The notes under the pieces are model-generated. The model saw nothing but the letters and a program-made list of their open reading frames with translations, did no database searches and had not been told where the DNA came from. A stretch of DNA of 64,000 nt from positions 8,901,001 through 8,965,000 of the forward strand of contig NZ_CP160403.1 of the NCBI RefSeq assembly GCF_040782645.1. The letters run 5' to 3'. Source of the stretch: Streptomyces sp. HUAS ZL42 (GTDB taxonomy: Bacteria > Actinomycetota > Actinomycetes > Streptomycetales > Streptomycetaceae). Below are positions 59,079 to 64,000 of this stretch, piece after piece (the first letter of the stretch is position 1; every line of letters starts with the position of its first letter). The translations under genes and the position numbers were made by a program.

Positions 59079-60085
59079 GACGACACCTCCTCGTGCGCGA
59101 GCAGCCCGAAGCGGGCGATATTGCGGTCGGCGGCCCGCTGCAGACGGGCGACGACGTCCTTGCGGGGCTCCGGTTCGAAGAGGTGCGCGTACCGCTTCTG
59201 CGGGCGCAGGTACTCCTCGACCGGCACCCGGCGCCGGATCGGGGTGACGTCGGTGACCTCACCGTCCACGGCCTCGAACACCGGGAACAGGCCGCACTGT
59301 TCGGCGAGCCGCGCGATGCGCACCGTGTCGCAGGAGGCCGTGCCCCAGCCCAGCGGGCAGGGCACCAGCACGTGCAGATATCGGGCGCCGCGCATCCGCA
59401 TCGCCCGATGCACCTTGGCCTCCAGGTCGCGCAGACCGGCGACGGTGGCCGTGGCGACGTACGGGATCTCGTGCGCCATCGCGATCAGCGGCAGGCTCTT
59501 GCCCTGCCCGAAGGGAGCGCCGGGTTCCTCACCGACGGCCTGCGTGGTGGCGGTGCGCGCCGTCGGGGGAGTGGCCCCGGACCGCTGCACGCCGGTGTTC
59601 ATGTAGGCCTCGTTGTCGTAACAGACGTACAGGACGTCGTCGTTGCGCTCGAACATGCCCGACAGGCATCCCAGGCCGATGTCGACGGTGCCGCCGTCGC
59701 CGCCCTGCCCGACCACGCGGACGTCGGTGCGGCCCTTGGCACGCAGCGCGGCGGCGACTCCGGCGGCGACGGCGGGTGCGTTCCCGAAGAGGGAGTGCAG
59801 CCACGGCAGTTGCCAGGAGGTCTCCGGATACGGGGTCGAGAACACCTCGAGACAGCCCGTCGCGTTGACGGCGATCACCTTGCCGCCGGCCGCACGCTGC
59901 GCCGCGTCCAGGACGTACCGGGCCCCGAGCGCCTCACCGCAGCCCTGGCAGGCGCGGTGGCCCGAGGTGAGCGCGTTGGAGCGGTCCGGGTCGGCCTGGT
60001 CGGACTGCAACTCGGGCCCCAGCAGCCGGTTTCCGGCGGCGAAGCTGCCCACCTGGTAGAACCTCACCTGCGGTGCGGCGCTCAT
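59075..60085 (-). CDS. porB: 2-oxoacid:ferredoxin oxidoreductase, beta (TPP-binding) subunit
   Basis: 336 residues. CxxC in HRACQGCGEAL (about 45-55) with later Cys, and the TPP motif GGDGGTVDIGLGCLSGMFERNDDVLYVCYDNEAY (about 127-160). It is the catalytic part of pyruvate or related oxoacid:ferredoxin oxidoreductase. Four-base overlaps with both neighbours place it in a tight operon. Substrate specificity (pyruvate or branched) is not decidable. Confidence 0.88.
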   Translation of the reverse strand: MSAAPQVRFYQVGSFAAGNRLLGPELQSDQADPDRSNALTSGHRACQGCGEALGARYVLDAAQRAAGGKVIAVNATGCLEVFSTPYPETSWQLPWLHSLFGNAPAVAAGVAAALRAKGRTDVRVVGQGGDGGTVDIGLGCLSGMFERNDDVLYVCYDNEAYMNTGVQRSGATPPTARTATTQAVGEEPGAPFGQGKSLPLIAMAHEIPYVATATVAGLRDLEAKVHRAMRMRGARYLHVLVPCPLGWGTASCDTVRIARLAEQCGLFPVFEAVDGEVTDVTPIRRRVPVEEYLRPQKRYAHLFEPEPRKDVVARLQRAADRNIARFGLLAHEEVSS

Positions 60086-61323
60086 CGGTTGCTCCCCACG
60101 TCACGCAGGATGTTCTCCGCGGACGGGCCGGACCGCCTGGTCCGTGCCATCCGCGCCAACTCCCGCTCCACCAGCGCGGTGTCGAGGTCCAGGAAGGTCA
60201 GCTGCTCCAGCCGTCCGGCGATCGCGTCGTCGAACATCCGGTGCAGCGACGCCTTGGTGATCGCGCGGCCGCCGAGCCCGGCCACCACCGTGTGGCCGTC
60301 GAGCTGGATGCCGGAGAGCGCGGTACGCACGTTCGCCGAGACGATGCCACCGATACCGACGGCGAGTGCCCGCTCGAGCACGACGACGCGGCGGGCACCT
60401 CCCAGCACGGCCCGCACCGCGTCCAGCGGGAACGGACGGAAGGACGTGATCCCCAGCGCTCCGATCCGCACGCCGTCCTCGCGCATCTCGTCGACGACGT
60501 CGCAGATGGTGCCCAGCACGGATCCGAGCGCGACGACGATCGTCTCGGCGCCCTCGCAGGCGTACGGATGCACCAGCCCGCCGGAGTCCCGGCCGAATAC
60601 CTCCCGGAACTCCGCGGCGACCCGCGGGATCGCCGCCAGGGCCTGCATCTGCTTGGCGTGCGCCAGATAGCGCACTTCGGTGAAGGCGTCCGGGCCGACC
60701 ATCGCGCCGATCGACACCGGTGCGTCCGGGTCCAGGACCTGCCGGGGCTCGTACGGCGGCAGAAACGCGTCCACCTGCGCCTGCTCCGGCACCTCGATCC
60801 GCTCCCACGCGTGAGTCAGCACGAAGCCGTCCATGCAGACCATCACCGGCAACGACAGCTCCTCGGCCAGGCGGAACGCCTGCGGGTGCAGATCGGCGGC
60901 CTCCTGGTTGTCGCGGGCATACAGCTGGATCCAGCCCGAGTCGCGCTGCGACATGCTGTCGCTGTGGTCGTTCCAGATGTTGATGGGCGCACCGATGGCC
61001 CGGTTGGCGACCGTCATCACGATCGGCAGGCCCAGGCCGGACGCGTTGTAGAGGGCCTCCACCATGTACAGCAGGCCCTGGCTCGCGGTCGCCGTGTAGG
61101 TGCGCGCGCCGGCCGCCGAGGCGCCGATGCACATCGACATCGCGGCGAACTCGGACTCGACGTTGACGTACTCGCAGGGTGTCAGCGCACCTGACTTCAC
61201 CAGACGGCTGACCTCCTCGACGATATGGGTCTGCGGCGAGATGGGGTAGGCGGCGACGACCTCCGGCCGGCAGTACGCGACGGTCTCGGCGACGGCGCGC
61301 GATCCCTCAGTCTGCTTGAGCAT
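60082..61323 (-). CDS. porA: 2-oxoacid:ferredoxin oxidoreductase, alpha subunit
   Basis: 413 residues. AAYPISPQTHIVEEVSRLV and VNVESEFAAMSMCIGASAAGARTYTATASQGLLYM are the PFOR alpha signature; the transketolase pyrimidine fold continues to LDLDTALVERELARM. The start at 61323 has GAGGAG upstream and lies inside the gamma gene's end (17-base overlap). Confidence 0.9.
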   Translation of the reverse strand: MLKQTEGSRAVAETVAYCRPEVVAAYPISPQTHIVEEVSRLVKSGALTPCEYVNVESEFAAMSMCIGASAAGARTYTATASQGLLYMVEALYNASGLGLPIVMTVANRAIGAPINIWNDHSDSMSQRDSGWIQLYARDNQEAADLHPQAFRLAEELSLPVMVCMDGFVLTHAWERIEVPEQAQVDAFLPPYEPRQVLDPDAPVSIGAMVGPDAFTEVRYLAHAKQMQALAAIPRVAAEFREVFGRDSGGLVHPYACEGAETIVVALGSVLGTICDVVDEMREDGVRIGALGITSFRPFPLDAVRAVLGGARRVVVLERALAVGIGGIVSANVRTALSGIQLDGHTVVAGLGGRAITKASLHRMFDDAIAGRLEQLTFLDLDTALVERELARMARTRRSGPSAENILRDVGSNR

Positions 61324-61897
61324 GAGCCGGCTCCTCGCGCTGGGCACGGACGTGATCGAAGGCCTCCCGTGCCGCCGCCGCGTTGGCCGCGCCGAGCTCA
61401 CCCGGGAACCGCTCCTCGATCGCCGTGGTGAGCGAGCTGATCAGGACGCACCCGGTGAGCGCGGCGAGACCGCCGAGCAGGACGGCGTTCGGCACCGGTC
61501 GCCCGAAACGGCGCAGGGCCGGGGCGGTGGCCGGGACGGTGAGGGCTCGGCCGTGCGGGACATCGGCGGCGAGTTCCGCCAGGCCGAGTTCGGCGATCGT
61601 ACGTGGCGAGTTGATCAGCACCGAGCCGTCGGGCCGCAGCCCTTCGAAGACGTTCACCTGGTGCAGGAGCGTCGCGTCCTGAACCACCAGGGCGTCGGGC
61701 ACGGTCACGGGCTCGCGCACGCGGATCGGCCGGTCGTCGATCCGGCAGAAGGCCACGACCGGCGCTCCCGTCCGCTCCGATCCGAAGCTCGGGAACGCCT
61801 GTGCATGGCGGCCCTCCACGAACGCGGCCACCGACAACAACTCCGCGGCGGTGACGGCGCCCTGGCCGCCGCGGCCGTGGATGCGTACCTGGAACAC
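61307..61897 (-). CDS. porG: 2-oxoacid:ferredoxin oxidoreductase, gamma subunit
   Basis: 196 residues. VRIHGRGGQGAVTAAELLSVAAF (about 4-26) and FPSFGSERTGAPVVAF match the PorG/VorC domain. The GTG at 61897 follows GGAAGGAG with good spacing; GTG 61906 is too close. No delta (ferredoxin) subunit exists here; the GltD-like protein downstream supplies [4Fe-4S] clusters instead. It heads the porG-A-B-gltD operon. Confidence 0.86.
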   Translation of the reverse strand: MFQVRIHGRGGQGAVTAAELLSVAAFVEGRHAQAFPSFGSERTGAPVVAFCRIDDRPIRVREPVTVPDALVVQDATLLHQVNVFEGLRPDGSVLINSPRTIAELGLAELAADVPHGRALTVPATAPALRRFGRPVPNAVLLGGLAALTGCVLISSLTTAIEERFPGELGAANAAAAREAFDHVRAQREEPAHAQAD

Positions 61898-61946
61898 CCG
61901 GAACACTCCTTCCGGAGAGGGGTTTCGGGGCGGTGCGAACACCGCG

Positions 61947-62837
61947 TCACTCGTGCGGCACGATCGCGACCGGGCAGCGGACGTGGTGTATCACCGCGTG
62001 GGCGACCGGCCCGGTGTGCGTGCCGAACGTGGCCGGACGGATCCTGCGGCCGACGACCAGCAGCCCGGCGTCCTGCGTGAAGTCCAGCAGCTGCTGCGCC
62101 GGACGTCCTTCCACGACCAGCTCGCGGACGTCCACCAAGGGGTACTTCTCCCGCCACCGCACGAGCACGAGGCTCAGCGCCCGCTCGGTGGTCCCTCGCA
62201 GCGCCCTGCGCGCCTTGGCCTCCGCCGCCTTGGGCATGTACGGCAGCTGCCAGGCGTTCACGACCCGCAGCGGCGCAGCACGCAGCCTGGCGCTCTCGAA
62301 GGCGAACGCGAGCACCTCGTCGCAGGGATGCGCCGGATCCACGCCGAGCACGACATCGCGGTACGGGGTGTGCGCGCAGGGTCCTCCCTTCGCGTCCGGT
62401 ACATGCTCGTCCTCAAGTGTCTGGTCGGCCCGCACGAGCACGACGGGCCGCGGCACGTGAGCCACCGTCGCCAGTGCCACGGAGCCCGCCATGAAGCCGC
62501 CGAAGCCACTGAACGCCCGGCTGCCCAGTACCAGCAGGTCGGCCTCGGAGCCGGCCGAGACGAGGGCGTCGACGGCGGGCAGCGCGATCTGCTCGGCGCT
62601 GAGGGCCACCTGCGGGTAACGCTCGTGGAGCCGGTCCATGGCGCCGCGCAGAATGCGGCGCGCCCGGTAGCGGGGCGCCTCGAGTTCCGGCAGGTCCGAC
62701 GTGTCGGGGGAGAGCCCCTCGAACGCGTGCACAAGGCGTAGCGGCAGGCCGCGGCGCAGGGCCTCCCTGGCCGCCCAGTCGGCGGCGGCAAGGCTCTCGC
62801 GGGATCCGTCCAGGCCTACGACAACGGGACGTTGCAC
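61947..62837 (-). CDS. Tandem universal stress protein (Usp)
   Basis: 296 residues with two UspA domains (about 1-145 and 155-296). GSRAFSGFGGFMAGSVALATVAHVPRPVVLV and VVGRRIRPATFGTHTGPVAHAVIHHVRCPVAIVP show the ATP-binding and end motifs. The GTG start (62837) has GGGGAGG at good distance. An exact island motif lies 108 bases upstream. Confidence 0.87.
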   Translation of the reverse strand: MQRPVVVGLDGSRESLAAADWAAREALRRGLPLRLVHAFEGLSPDTSDLPELEAPRYRARRILRGAMDRLHERYPQVALSAEQIALPAVDALVSAGSEADLLVLGSRAFSGFGGFMAGSVALATVAHVPRPVVLVRADQTLEDEHVPDAKGGPCAHTPYRDVVLGVDPAHPCDEVLAFAFESARLRAAPLRVVNAWQLPYMPKAAEAKARRALRGTTERALSLVLVRWREKYPLVDVRELVVEGRPAQQLLDFTQDAGLLVVGRRIRPATFGTHTGPVAHAVIHHVRCPVAIVPHE

Positions 62838-62944
62838 GGCCGACACCTCCCCGGATCGGCGCCCGAGCACAATGCTGCGGACTCTCCACCACCAGCGTCT
62901 CGGCCACGGACGGGGAGGAGCAGGGGCTGCGCGGCCCCGGTGGG

Positions 62945-62958
62945 GGGCCGAACGGCCC
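62945..62958. promoter_or_regulatory. Island motif GGGCCGAACGGCCC (exact, reverse orientation)
   Basis: The reverse complement of GGGCCGTTCGGCCC, 108-121 bases upstream of the Usp gene start at 62837. The rest of the 62838-63050 gap shows no further feature. Confidence 0.55.
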
Positions 62959-63050
62959 TTTGCCCCCTGACGGGCCGCCACATCATTCCGGCCGAGCAGT
63001 GAGCGGGAGGTCCGGACGCGTCTGCCTCTGGGACAGCATGGTCCGGTGGC

Positions 63051-63728
63051 TCACTGAGTGCCCGCCGGCCGGGCCGGAGCCCCCGACTCGCCGGTGAGTT
63101 GGGGCTCGACGTCCACGACGCCCTCCACGGCCCGCGCAAGGCGCACGGCGACCGAGATGAGCGAGATGTCGCGGATGTGCCCGCGGAAGGTGACGACTCC
63201 GTCCTGCACCTTCACGTGGATGGCGTGGCTGAAGGCCGGGAAGAGACAGGACACCACGGTACGGCGGACCTCCTCCTCGATCTCCTCGTCCGACCGCAGG
63301 AAGACCTTCAGCAGATCGGCGCGGCTGACGATGCCCTGGAGCATGCCCTCGTCGTCGACCACGGGCAGCCGCTTCACACGCCGGACGGCCATGATCCTGG
63401 CCGCATGGGCCAAGGGCACGTCGGGGTGGACCGTGATGGCCGGGGTACTCATGAGGTCCTCAGCCGTCACCGCACCGGCCTTGGCGACGTCGGAAGGCCG
63501 TCGGCGCCGCTCGTAGAGACTCGGATCGGTGTCGCGGAACTCCTCCTTGGGCAGCAGGTCGGCTTCGGAGACGACACCGATGACGCGCCTTTCACCTTCC
63601 AGGACCGGCAAGGCACTGACTTTCCACTGCTCCATGGTCCGGACGATCTCCTTGAAAGGCGCGTCGCGTCCGACCGCCACGACCGTAAGGGTCATCACAT
63701 CGCTCACGGTGTGCGGGGTATCGGGCAT
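63051..63728 (-). CDS. CBS-pair plus BON-domain protein
   Basis: 225 residues with the same plan as 45974: two CBS domains (about 5-60 and 90-145; DLMSTPAITVHP shared), then BON (IHVKVQDGVVTFRGHIRDI, about 165-210). The ATG has GAGGTGG upstream. It follows the cyclic-nucleotide-binding gene by 24 bases and may form an operon with it. Confidence 0.83.
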   Translation of the reverse strand: MPDTPHTVSDVMTLTVVAVGRDAPFKEIVRTMEQWKVSALPVLEGERRVIGVVSEADLLPKEEFRDTDPSLYERRRRPSDVAKAGAVTAEDLMSTPAITVHPDVPLAHAARIMAVRRVKRLPVVDDEGMLQGIVSRADLLKVFLRSDEEIEEEVRRTVVSCLFPAFSHAIHVKVQDGVVTFRGHIRDISLISVAVRLARAVEGVVDVEPQLTGESGAPARPAGTQ

Positions 63729-63752
63729 TTCCAGCCACCTCGTCTCGCCTTG

Positions 63753-64000
63753 TCAGGGCACCTCTCCCGCGCCGTGCGGCGCGTACAGGTCGAGCAGCCG
63801 CACCCGGGTGGCCCTGAGCCGGCGCGCGATCACCTCGGCGACGTAGGTGCACAGCTCGTGGTCCAGCCCCGGGTCCTTCGCGCACATCTCACGGATCGCC
63901 GCCGCGTCGAACTCGTAGGCACGCACCGGGCTCATGGCCTCGGCCCCCAGATGCCAGTGATGGGGAGGGAGCAGCCAGGACCAGCCCAGCAGTCTTCCGG
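63753..64000 (-). CDS. End of a cyclic-nucleotide-binding (Crp-type effector domain) protein
   Basis: The gene runs off the right edge; 81 residues are visible. GRLLGWSWLLPPHHWHLGAEAM, RAYEFDAAAIREMCAKDP and VAEVIARRLRATRVRLLDLY match a cNMP-binding domain with its following C helix, without a visible HTH at the end. It may be a stand-alone sensor that works with the adjacent CBS-BON protein. Confidence 0.7.
   Translation of the reverse strand, partial: GRLLGWSWLLPPHHWHLGAEAMSPVRAYEFDAAAIREMCAKDPGLDHELCTYVAEVIARRLRATRVRLLDLYAPHGAGEVP

Noticed and set aside
61999..62012. TGGGCGACCGGCCC as another island motif before porG
   Set aside because: Three mismatches and located inside the Usp coding sequence; too weak to list.

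Overview
The window looks like a Streptomyces chromosome. It is very GC-rich, start codons are often GTG, Shine-Dalgarno sequences are strong, and nearly every family present (SpoIIE-type phosphatases with GAF/PAS sensors, MEDS-STAS protein, Rv1733c-like membrane proteins, tandem universal stress proteins, CBS-BON proteins) is typical of that genus. I cannot name a species. I saw no rRNA, tRNA, CRISPR array, insertion sequence or origin.

Positions 1-36 kb are ordinary accessory-type chromosome. In order they hold: the end of a membrane glycosyltransferase; a D-Ala-D-Ala carboxypeptidase; a short second Rho; a decaying patch with a frameshifted hydrolase and a TetR remnant; a large GAF/SpoIIE/ATPase phosphatase behind a perfect Crp-type site; small enzymes (NTF2-like, SAM methyltransferases, serine hydrolase, CE7 esterase, a molybdopterin oxidoreductase with its FAD partner, quinone oxidoreductase, GNAT); an ATPase regulator with no DNA-binding domain opposite a MEDS-STAS protein; a second SpoIIE phosphatase; secreted proteins; an M20 peptidase and FadH-like flavoenzyme divided by a perfect palindrome and followed by PadR; a GH75 chitosanase-like protein; an SDR/TetR pair with its operator; and a PTS-type dihydroxyacetone kinase operon (dhaKLM) next to an RpiB-like isomerase.

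Positions 36-64 kb form a coherent stress, low-oxygen or dormancy-type island. It carries three universal stress proteins, three PNPOx-fold flavin proteins (one fused to an XRE domain), two CBS-BON proteins, an HPF/RaiA-like protein, and a DevS/DosT-like sensor kinase that keeps the heme-ligand His. Its metabolic genes are phosphoketolase, two zinc alcohol dehydrogenases, acetaldehyde dehydrogenase with DUF779, the three-gene pnt transhydrogenase, a 2-oxoacid:ferredoxin oxidoreductase with a GltD-like partner, and the end of a cyclic-nucleotide-binding protein. Together these suggest fermentative and redox-balancing metabolism under a dedicated sensor. No response regulator gene is visible beside the kinase.

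The strongest unexplained signals are: (1) a near-palindrome, GGGCCGTTCGGCCC, repeated in front of many genes of the island; (2) a conserved leader sequence occurring twice, at 3.04 and 19.4 kb, before unrelated genes, the second copy having ATT where the first has ATG; (3) three tandem 177-bp repeats in a 1-kb gene-free gap after the sensor kinase; and (4) several perfect operators whose likely regulators are encoded nearby.
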